This document shows, piece after piece, positions 20,181-27,671 of a stretch of 51,020 nucleotides of DNA. The DNA is from a virus, in the IMG/VR virus record IMGVR_UViG_3300030328_001017, positions 1 through 51,020 of that record, one strand, 5' to 3'. A program made the translations under genes and the position numbers. The first letter of the stretch is position 1; each line of letters starts with the position of its first letter. The notes below the pieces were generated by a model, which saw only the letters and a list, made by a program, of their open reading frames with translations, ran no database searches and was not told where the DNA came from.

Positions 20181-21990
20181 TATTGAAACCGATGGTATCG
20201 ATGCAACAAAAGTCTGGTGTCTTGTAGCATATAATCTAGACACAGGATCAGTTTATAAATTCAGTGATTATGATGATTCTCTTCCAGGAATGGATGATGG
20301 TTGTCACATGTTAAACAACGCAGAAGTGTTGATTGGACATAACATTATTGGATTCGATAATTTAATTATGGAAAACCTATATGGTTTGAAATTAAATAAC
20401 AAGAAAGTATATGATACTTGGATTATGTCTCAGGTATTACAATATAAAAGACCACACAAGCATGGACTTGCTGGTTGGGGTGAACATCTAAACAACTCAA
20501 AGATACATTTTGAAGAGTGGGATAAATACTCTAAGGAAATGTTACGCTATTGTGTTCAAGATGTAATGGTAAACGTAGATGTATTCAACAGTTTATACGA
20601 AGAGTATAAAAGAATTTCCTCTAAGCGTCCAACAATCAAAGAAGGATTGCTTATTGAACATGATACAGCTAAGTTTAATTCCCGTGTCAAGACCCGTGGT
20701 TGGAACTTTAATAAGCCAAAGGCTATAGAAAATCTAAAACTAATGAATAAACGTATGGTTGAGATCGAAAAGATCCTTCATCCAAAACTTGGAACACATA
20801 AGGTTTATCTTGATAAGACCCCGAAGACCCCGAAGTATAAAAAGAATGGTGATTACACTGCAGTTACTGCAAGATTATTATCAGAGTTTTATAATAAGGA
20901 AATAAAGGTCAGTGATATTCACCTACATCCTCGTGATAAAGAGTTCCAAAGGTACACTGTAGAGCAAATCAATCTAGGATCTACAGAATTAGTTAAAGAT
21001 TGGTTACTAACTATTGGTTGGAAGCCTGATGAGTTTAACAGAAAAAAGGTTGGAAACAACTGGGTAACTGTCGGACCTAAGATTACTGATACATCCTTAA
21101 GAAAACTAGGAGAAATCGGTACAATGATTAGTGAGTATTACACTTTACGTAACCGAACATCTGTTATTAAAGGATGGCTTGAGGTTATCAAAGATGGTAG
21201 GATTCATGGTAACATGTGGACTATTGGTACTCAAACCTTTCGTTGTCGGCATGAAGTAATCGTAAACCTCCCTGGAGTTAATGCTCCCTGGGGTAAAGAG
21301 TTACGTGAACTATTCATTCCTGATGGTGATTGGAAAGTTGTAGGTGCTGACAGTTCTGGCAATCAGCTAAGAGGTCTGTGTCATTATGTAAACAATGATA
21401 AATTTACTAATGAAGTAATCTATGGTGATCAACACCAACGTAATGCAGATGCCCTTGGGTGTTCTCGTGCAATAGCTAAGAACTATTTGTATGCATATCT
21501 CTTTGGTGCTGGTGATGCTAAACTAGGATCTATACTAACTGGTAAACCAAACGCTGGTGTTGGTAAGAAGTCTCGTGCAGACTTTGCCAAAGGTATCAAA
21601 GGGTTACAAGAACTTAAGGATAAACTAGGTGAAGTGTGGCGTAGTACACAATATGCTTCAGGTGAGGGATGGTTCCCTGGACTTGATGGTAGACCTGTGT
21701 TTGTGTCTGGTGAATACCAAGCTCTTAACTACCTATTGCAAACTGCAGAAGGTATTACATGTAAATCTGCTTTGTCTTATTCTATGAATAAAATTGATGA
21801 AGAAGGGTTACGTGCAGAGCCACGGTTATTCTACCATGATGAGATAGCTTACGTTGCACATCCAGATGATGCTGATCGTGTTGGTGAAATACTTCAGGAA
21901 TCCTTTAAGAAAGGCCCAGAAATGTTTGGTGTAACTTGTATGGAAGGTGGAGATTATGTCATTGGCAGTAGCTATGCAGACGTACACTAA
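20164..21990 (+). CDS. DNA polymerase, family A (T7-like) with 3'-5' exonuclease
   Basis: 608 residues, shorter than T7 gp5 (704). Exonuclease domain: ExoI YDIETDG (D6, E8), ExoII IGHNIIGFD, ExoIII YCVQD. Polymerase domain: motif A ADSSGNQLRGL (D396), motif B RAIAKNYLYAYLFGAGD (K439, Y443), motif C FYHDEIAY (D559, E560). The residue equivalent to Pol I 762 is Tyr443, associated in surveys of viral PolA with lytic phages. The residue four further on, normally Tyr (Pol I 766), is Phe447. There is no DnaJ-type insert such as reported for HMO-2011. It overlaps the HNH gene by 17 nt. Confidence 0.95.
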   Translation: MKLVYDIETDGIDATKVWCLVAYNLDTGSVYKFSDYDDSLPGMDDGCHMLNNAEVLIGHNIIGFDNLIMENLYGLKLNNKKVYDTWIMSQVLQYKRPHKHGLAGWGEHLNNSKIHFEEWDKYSKEMLRYCVQDVMVNVDVFNSLYEEYKRISSKRPTIKEGLLIEHDTAKFNSRVKTRGWNFNKPKAIENLKLMNKRMVEIEKILHPKLGTHKVYLDKTPKTPKYKKNGDYTAVTARLLSEFYNKEIKVSDIHLHPRDKEFQRYTVEQINLGSTELVKDWLLTIGWKPDEFNRKKVGNNWVTVGPKITDTSLRKLGEIGTMISEYYTLRNRTSVIKGWLEVIKDGRIHGNMWTIGTQTFRCRHEVIVNLPGVNAPWGKELRELFIPDGDWKVVGADSSGNQLRGLCHYVNNDKFTNEVIYGDQHQRNADALGCSRAIAKNYLYAYLFGAGDAKLGSILTGKPNAGVGKKSRADFAKGIKGLQELKDKLGEVWRSTQYASGEGWFPGLDGRPVFVSGEYQALNYLLQTAEGITCKSALSYSMNKIDEEGLRAEPRLFYHDEIAYVAHPDDADRVGEILQESFKKGPEMFGVTCMEGGDYVIGSSYADVH

Positions 21991-22255
21991 TATAGAGGAA
22001 GTACCCCATGAACCATCAATTGAATATCCAGGGTACTCCGTATCCTTCCACCCAAAACCAGATGATATTGAACCGAGAGAATGGTTTGATGTATTGCGTT
22101 ATCACTATACTACAAACGGATACATCATTCTCCATCTACTCGCAGCAGTTCAATATGAAAGAGACCCATTCGATCCCTACCCTTTAGAAAACAAAGTAAA
22201 GGCTTGGGGAATCGATGTGGTCTACAGACACTTTCATAAAGATATTTTACTATAA
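21956..22255 (+). CDS. Hypothetical protein in replication operon, 99 aa
   Basis: Start at 21956 (MSLAVAMQTYTNIEEVPHEP) with GGTGGAG upstream, overlapping the polymerase end by 35 nt. Contains PREWFDVLRYHYTTNGYIIL, a compact helical domain. Not recognised; its place between polymerase and exonuclease suggests a replication accessory protein. Confidence 0.55.
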   Translation: MSLAVAMQTYTNIEEVPHEPSIEYPGYSVSFHPKPDDIEPREWFDVLRYHYTTNGYIILHLLAAVQYERDPFDPYPLENKVKAWGIDVVYRHFHKDILL

Positions 22256-22267
22256 AAGGAAAACATA

Positions 22268-23065
22268 ATGGCAATTGCATTAATTGATGCCGATTCTATA
22301 TACTTCAGGGCTGCTTATAGTAACTCTAACAAAGAAGATATCAGAAAAATAATAGATCGCACTGTAAATGAGTGTATCGCTTACGCCTTCTCAGGGCCTC
22401 AGGAGTGCCGTGTAGCACTCAAAGGTAGGGGGAACTACCGAAAGGTTCTTTACCCCCAGTACAAAGGCTCCAGACCGCGATTAACAGACGAAGTAAGAGC
22501 TTCCCTAAACTATGGTCACAATTATATGAAGGAAAAGTGGGAAGGAGTAGAAGCTGACGGTATGGAAGCAGATGATTTAGTCTGTATCTGGGCCTATGAA
22601 GCTCGTGAAATGGAAAAAGATTTTGTTATCTGTGGTATCGATAAGGATCTTAAACAAATTCCAGGCCATCATTATAATTACTCTAAGAAAATACATGAGT
22701 TTATTGATGATGATAAAGCTAATTTAAATCTGATGATACAATGTTTAACTGGAGACACTAGTGATAATATCCCTGGGATCCACGGGGTAGGACCGAAGAC
22801 TGCTATAAAGATTCTTCAAGATGTACCTGTGGGTAAACGCTGGCAGACAGTAGTTGATACATGGAAAGCAGAAAAGGCAGGTGATCCCTGGCTTAGTCTT
22901 AAACTTTTAAGCATGTTAAAGTCTTGGGAAGAATTTGAGGAGGTAAAACCAGATGAACCAGATGAGTCACTACTTCTCAGTGAAACCCCTGAGTGCGAAC
23001 AAGATGTGGAACCGAAGGGGGAAGACAACGTTCAAGTCAGCGGAGTATCTACAGTATCAGAATGA
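22268..23065 (+). CDS. 5'-3' exonuclease (FEN/T7 gp6-like)
   Basis: 265 residues. The N-terminal ALIDADSIYFRAAY gives the first metal Asp, and YPQYKGSRP is the arch entry typical of phage FENs. VEADGMEADDLVCIWA and CGIDKDLKQIPG carry the acidic cluster, and GDTSDNIPGIHGVGPKTA is the helix-three-turn-helix DNA-binding motif. Such enzymes remove primers and degrade host DNA. The last 113 nt overlap the RusA gene in another frame; the Glu/Pro/Ser-rich C-terminus there is probably non-catalytic. Confidence 0.9.
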   Translation: MAIALIDADSIYFRAAYSNSNKEDIRKIIDRTVNECIAYAFSGPQECRVALKGRGNYRKVLYPQYKGSRPRLTDEVRASLNYGHNYMKEKWEGVEADGMEADDLVCIWAYEAREMEKDFVICGIDKDLKQIPGHHYNYSKKIHEFIDDDKANLNLMIQCLTGDTSDNIPGIHGVGPKTAIKILQDVPVGKRWQTVVDTWKAEKAGDPWLSLKLLSMLKSWEEFEEVKPDEPDESLLLSETPECEQDVEPKGEDNVQVSGVSTVSE

Positions 23066-23378
23066 TATACGTGACCAATTGATAGGAACTGATTGGCCCT
23101 TTGGGACTGATCAGGTATCCTTTAGTGTTGTCGCAGGTGTGTCCAACAGAGGATCAGATCTGGACAATGTAATTAAACCTATATTAGACACATACCAAGG
23201 AGTGTATGAAGAGTTCAATGACAATAAAGTTTACAACATCAAACTTGAAAAGCGAATCGTTAAACGAGGAGGAGAGTTCCTCGACATCGGAATACGAGAG
23301 TATAAAATATGTAAAGCAGAGGAGATTACAGAAGAAGAAGGAAGCAAGTTACAAACGGAAACTGAATCGTCAAGCTAA
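22953..23378 (+). CDS. RusA-like Holliday-junction resolvase
   Basis: 141 residues (or from 22962, MSHYFSVKPLSANKMW). The core motif VAGVSNRGSDLDNVIKPILDTY contains the D-x-D-N-x3-K...D acidic cluster that binds metal in RusA. It resolves branched replication intermediates before packaging, the job done by endonuclease I (gp3) in T7. The acidic, Ser/Glu-rich tail is variable. The start lies inside the exonuclease gene with a GGAGG site (22938-22943). Confidence 0.8.
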   Translation: MNQMSHYFSVKPLSANKMWNRRGKTTFKSAEYLQYQNDIRDQLIGTDWPFGTDQVSFSVVAGVSNRGSDLDNVIKPILDTYQGVYEEFNDNKVYNIKLEKRIVKRGGEFLDIGIREYKICKAEEITEEEGSKLQTETESSS

Positions 23379-23397
23379 AGAAGAAAGATGGAACTAG

Positions 23398-25032
23398 ATG
23401 GATGAAGACAGAAGATATACAAAAGGACCATGCCCATTTCCTGGGTGTGGTAGTTCAGATGCATTCGTATCATACAGTGATGGAGTAGGACACTGCTTCA
23501 GCTGTGGTAAATCAAAGAAAGTAAAAGAAGAAATGGATGATTATAAACCAGCCACCTTTAATGAGGTTACTAGATTCTCCGATATCAGTAATTATCGTAG
23601 CTATGGTATTACTTCTCGTGGTATCTCTAAAGAAGTAGTAGATTACTTTAATGTAAAAATGAGTACAACACCAGAAGGATTACCTGAATCCCACTACTAT
23701 CCATACACAAGAAACGGTAAGATCGTAGCATACAAAGAACGAAAACTACCTAAAACATTTAGTGTTCATGGAGATTTTAAAGATGTGGAATTATTCGGGC
23801 AGGAACAATCGGTGGGTAGCAAGATGCTCGTCATCACCGAAGGGGAGTTGGATGCACTCGCTGTTGCTCAGGCATATAAACAAAAGTACAATAGGATCTA
23901 CCCTGTTGTATCGCTTCCCAGTGCTTCAGGAATCAATAACCTTCTGGCGCAGCGGGAATGGGTATCTAAATATGAATCTGTCATACTCATGTTCGACTCG
24001 GACGAAGCTGGTTCACAAGCAGTGGAGAAAGCGGCACGAATTGTGGGTACGGGCAGATGCAAGGTGGCAACGCTTAAGGGGTGCAAAGACCCATCAGAAC
24101 TACTCCTTAAGCATGGACCCGATGCTGTCGTGGAGAGTATATGGGGCGCTAAAACGTGGTCCCCTGCAGGAATTGTCATGGGCGAAGCAGTCTGGGAAAA
24201 GCTCAAGGAACGCCAGAATGTTGAGTCGATTCCTTACCCTGATTGCCTTGCAGGACTCAATGAAAAACTCAAGGGGATAAGATATGGTGAGATTACTTTA
24301 TTTACCTCTGGCACTGGTAGTGGTAAGTCTACTGTCATTAAAGAGATTATTCTTGACCTGCTTGCTAAGACAAGTGATAAGGTTGGACTCATTAGTCTGG
24401 AAGAAAGTGTTGGAGATACAGCCGAAAAGTTTATCTCAATGCAACTTAGGCATAACATCATGGATCCTCCACCAACTAGTGAAAGTGAATTGCGGAGAGG
24501 ATACGAAGCTGTGTTTGGTGACGAGCGACTGGTTCTCTTGGATCACCAAGGCTCCGTTGGGGACGCATCTCTTATCGACAAGATCGAATACATGGCCCTT
24601 ATGGGTTGCAAGTACCTCGTTCTTGATCACATTACTATCGCGGTATCGGAAGGTTCTGAAGGGCTGTCTGGGAATGAAGCGGTAGATAAGGTTATGTCTG
24701 ACCTGTTAAAGGTTGTAAAGAAACACAACGTATGGTTAGGACTTATCAGTCACCTGCGTAAAGCCCAAGGAGGAAAGAGTTTTGAGGAAGGGAACATCGC
24801 ATCTATCGATGATATCAAAGGCAGTGGCTCGATCAAGCAGATCTCGTTCGACATCATTGCCTTCTCAAGAAATCTTGTTGCGGAATCAGAGGTTGACCGG
24901 AACACAATCAAGTTCAAAGTCCTCAAGTCCAGATTCACAGGACTCACTGGACCTGCAGGAAGTGCAATCTACGATAACAAAACAACAAGACTAACCCTAA
25001 CGGGTGGCTTTGACGATTACTTTAAAGTATAA
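23398..25032 (+). CDS. Primase-helicase (T7 gp4-like)
   Basis: 544 residues. Zinc-binding module Cys12, Cys17, Cys33, Cys36; TOPRIM primase fold with ITEGELDALA (E148) and MFDSDEAG near 200; then the RecA-type helicase with Walker A SGTGSGKST (K310), an LEES helicase motif, VLDHI Walker B and a C-terminal KGSGSIKQISFDI, as in DnaB/gp4 helicases. It unwinds DNA and primes the lagging strand together with the polymerase and SSB of this operon. Starts 19 nt after the RusA stop. Complete in all domains. Confidence 0.93.
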   Translation: MDEDRRYTKGPCPFPGCGSSDAFVSYSDGVGHCFSCGKSKKVKEEMDDYKPATFNEVTRFSDISNYRSYGITSRGISKEVVDYFNVKMSTTPEGLPESHYYPYTRNGKIVAYKERKLPKTFSVHGDFKDVELFGQEQSVGSKMLVITEGELDALAVAQAYKQKYNRIYPVVSLPSASGINNLLAQREWVSKYESVILMFDSDEAGSQAVEKAARIVGTGRCKVATLKGCKDPSELLLKHGPDAVVESIWGAKTWSPAGIVMGEAVWEKLKERQNVESIPYPDCLAGLNEKLKGIRYGEITLFTSGTGSGKSTVIKEIILDLLAKTSDKVGLISLEESVGDTAEKFISMQLRHNIMDPPPTSESELRRGYEAVFGDERLVLLDHQGSVGDASLIDKIEYMALMGCKYLVLDHITIAVSEGSEGLSGNEAVDKVMSDLLKVVKKHNVWLGLISHLRKAQGGKSFEEGNIASIDDIKGSGSIKQISFDIIAFSRNLVAESEVDRNTIKFKVLKSRFTGLTGPAGSAIYDNKTTRLTLTGGFDDYFKV

Positions 25033-25042
25033 AGGGGATTAT

Positions 25043-27361
25043 ATGGATCCATTCGAATCGATTTCAGAGTACCTACTTGATAAGGTCAAAAGGGTTAATC
25101 CAAATAACCCCAAGGCAAACTCAGGTGGTGTGCTGCTGAAGTTATACAAAGAATATAGAACGGAAATGCCACACCTAGTATCTGTGGCTTTCCAAACAAT
25201 ACAAATGAGATTCACCTATGATACCTCGGATAGTCCTGCAGGGACTGCACAACTAACAGCTGTTTCTACAGCTATTGGTCAACGAATAGCACGTATAATT
25301 AAAAGAGAACCACCTGTGTTACCTTGGAATATGCATGTACGATTGGGTGATCTCTTCATAGAAGCATTCTATAACTGTGGATATATAGATATCTACTATC
25401 CTAAGACAAGGGATACTAGCTACATCGTATCAGCAACAGCTAAATGGATTGACCTAGCTGATATACCTGAAGCTATGTCTAGGATATCACTAAACCATAC
25501 TATCCTAGAGAGACCAGAAAGAATAAGAAAAATAATACAACAGGATAATGAACCCCTGATTAAGGAATGGACTGAAGAGGACAACGCTGAGTTTGTTTCT
25601 ATGATAGGGACACCCTGGATTACATCTGTTGATAAACTTCAACGAACAGGTTGGAGAATAAACCAACGTGTATATGATGCACTCATAGAGAACAAAGACT
25701 CTTTTGTTTCATCTATTCCTATTGAGGACAACGATGCAAAGGAAATGAAACGAAGAAGTAAACTCGTTGAGTGGGGGTTCATAACTACCAAGGCAAAGAT
25801 ACTGTATGATCAAGATGTATTCTATCAGTTCATGCAAGCAGATTACCGTGGTAGGTTGTACTATTCAGAGTCCTTCCTAAACTACCAAGGGTCTGACCTA
25901 GCCAGAGGCATGATGACCTTTGCTAGAGGAAAGCCCATGACTGAAGACGGACTCTTCTGGTTAGCTGTACACACAGCCACTTGCTTTAATCAAAGTTATA
26001 ACTTAGATGAAATACCAGAGTGGTGTGAAGCAGACTACAAAGGATACTTGGAAAAAGAAAAGTTGGAATCTATTAGTGTAGATAAGTTTACCCTTGAAGA
26101 CAGGGTACGCTGGACTAATGACAACATGGAAGTGATTATCCAGATGGGAGGTAAGTCTCTCGTAACACACATGGCTGAGAAACCTGTGTCTTTCCTTGCC
26201 TGTTGTCTTGAATGGAGCGATTACCAACGAGCAGTAAGGGATAATAGAATCCACGTAAGCCACCTTCCAGTGCCCATAGACGGGTCTAACAATGGTTGGC
26301 AGCATCTAGGTGCTATCTCTAAGGACATCCAGACAGGGAAGCTTGTAGGGCTGATACCAGTGGATATACAACATGACTTCTATGTACAGACTGCTAAACA
26401 ACTCTATCATCTTACTACTGATGAGAGACTCAAGGGCATCCTAGATAAGATGCCTATGAAACATATACGAAAAGCTATATCTAAACGTGGTAGCATGACT
26501 AGAGCATACTCAGCAGGTGCAAAAAAGATCTCTGAGAATATGTTCTTTGATTGTAAAGCGGAGGACTTCCACATAGAGTATGGGATAACACAGGATGACT
26601 GTGATAAGCTGGCAAAATTATTGATTAAGGCAATCAATCTTGTATGTCCAGGCCCCCTACATACTATGGCCTACCTGCAGAGATTAGCACAATATGAAAT
26701 AGGTGAATACCATAAGTACGACAGTAACGGAAACGCTGCTGGTCCTGAATACAAACAACTGGTCAAGGATCAGAAAGAGTTGTACACAAAGAAGGACAAA
26801 ACAGATGAAGAGATTGAAGAACTTAATCGGTTGACTGTACTTATGAAGACATATAAGAGTGAGCTTATTCACGGCAATGGTAGAGACAGGATCACATGGG
26901 TAACACCATCAGGGTTCAAGGTCATCTACGCAAATTACACTACAGCTACACGTAAATGTAGAGGTACTATAAGTGGGTATAAAACTGAATCTAAAGGACA
27001 CAAAGGAGTTAACCATGTGGCAAGGGTTCCTACAAAGACCCCAGACATTCGCGGATTTATGTGCGGTGTCAGCCCTAACTATATCCATAGTCAAGATGCA
27101 AGTCATATGGCTTTGGTTATTGAAGAATGGAACGGTGACTTTGGAGCAGTCCATGATTCCTTTAGTACCCATGCGTGTGATGTCGAAGCACTCTTAACGA
27201 GGACCAAGCAGAGCTTTATCGAAATGTACGATAAGGATAATTACTACGACTTGATACAACAAAACATCATCACTGATGCAACTAACCTTGACGTAGAGCA
27301 ACCCGAACTGGGCACGTTAGATGTAACACAGATACATGAATCTGATTACTTCTTTGCCTAA
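25043..27361 (+). CDS. T7-type single-subunit RNA polymerase
   Basis: 772 residues from the ATG at 25043 (AAAGGGG 8 nt upstream; an earlier in-frame ATG lies in the helicase gene). Motifs: YQFMQADYRGRLYYS with the DxxGR element; motif A PIDGSNNGWQHLG (D413); motif B SKRGSMTRAYS (K481, Y489); motif C VHDSFSTHA (D705), preceded by HSQDASHM. Shorter than T7 RNAP (883 aa), mainly in the N-terminal domain. Two deviations: the Gly after the motif B Tyr is Ser, and the Arg four before K481 is Lys. It ends the replication operon and would drive late transcription, perhaps from the 16-mer repeats. Confidence 0.94.
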   Translation: MDPFESISEYLLDKVKRVNPNNPKANSGGVLLKLYKEYRTEMPHLVSVAFQTIQMRFTYDTSDSPAGTAQLTAVSTAIGQRIARIIKREPPVLPWNMHVRLGDLFIEAFYNCGYIDIYYPKTRDTSYIVSATAKWIDLADIPEAMSRISLNHTILERPERIRKIIQQDNEPLIKEWTEEDNAEFVSMIGTPWITSVDKLQRTGWRINQRVYDALIENKDSFVSSIPIEDNDAKEMKRRSKLVEWGFITTKAKILYDQDVFYQFMQADYRGRLYYSESFLNYQGSDLARGMMTFARGKPMTEDGLFWLAVHTATCFNQSYNLDEIPEWCEADYKGYLEKEKLESISVDKFTLEDRVRWTNDNMEVIIQMGGKSLVTHMAEKPVSFLACCLEWSDYQRAVRDNRIHVSHLPVPIDGSNNGWQHLGAISKDIQTGKLVGLIPVDIQHDFYVQTAKQLYHLTTDERLKGILDKMPMKHIRKAISKRGSMTRAYSAGAKKISENMFFDCKAEDFHIEYGITQDDCDKLAKLLIKAINLVCPGPLHTMAYLQRLAQYEIGEYHKYDSNGNAAGPEYKQLVKDQKELYTKKDKTDEEIEELNRLTVLMKTYKSELIHGNGRDRITWVTPSGFKVIYANYTTATRKCRGTISGYKTESKGHKGVNHVARVPTKTPDIRGFMCGVSPNYIHSQDASHMALVIEEWNGDFGAVHDSFSTHACDVEALLTRTKQSFIEMYDKDNYYDLIQQNIITDATNLDVEQPELGTLDVTQIHESDYFFA

Positions 27362-27371
27362 GGAGAGAGAA

Positions 27372-27620
27372 ATGAGCGATAAGAAATCATATAACTACTT
27401 AGCTCTACGTGGAGCAGGAGTAGATGATATGGAATATGTAGAACAGTTTGGACTAGATCCTAACTCTGCATACTCCAACAAGATCAATGAAGACATGTTA
27501 CAGTACAACTATGATAAAGCAGTTGAAAGAGGTATGGAACCTAAAGAAGCTGCCAAGATTAAAAAGAATGCTGAACGTGATATACGAGAGCTACTGGCTA
27601 AGAACGGTATGCTTAAATAA
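27372..27620 (+). CDS. Hypothetical protein after RNA polymerase, 82 aa
   Basis: Start at 27372 (MSDKKSYNYLALRGAGVDDM) with AGGAGAGAG before it. Charged and helical (GMEPKEAAKIKKNAERDIRE). Last gene of the plus-strand operon. In this slot some phages encode an RNAP-interacting protein; there is no evidence here. Confidence 0.65.
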   Translation: MSDKKSYNYLALRGAGVDDMEYVEQFGLDPNSAYSNKINEDMLQYNYDKAVERGMEPKEAAKIKKNAERDIRELLAKNGMLK

Positions 27621-27623
27621 AAA

Positions 27624-27671
27624 ACCCCCTACTAGTTTCCTTAATTGGATTCTAGTAGGGGTATTTTTTTT
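27624..27671. terminator. Bidirectional terminator between convergent operons
   Basis: A 10-11 bp stem (27624-27635 with 27652-27662, arms ACCCCCTACTAG and CTAGTAGGGGT) flanked by an A-run on the left and a T-run of nine on the right, so it works on both strands. It separates the plus-strand replication operon from the minus-strand virion operon. Confidence 0.9.

Noticed and set aside
20164-21990. DnaJ zinc-finger insert in the DNA polymerase, as in phage HMO-2011
   Set aside because: No CxxCxGxG repeats occur in the 608-aa protein, so the similarity to HMO-2011 does not extend to this feature.
23206-23397. Plus-strand open frame overlapping RusA (63 codons)
   Set aside because: Lies within the RusA gene in another frame with low-complexity Glu/Lys/Ser composition; no start signal.
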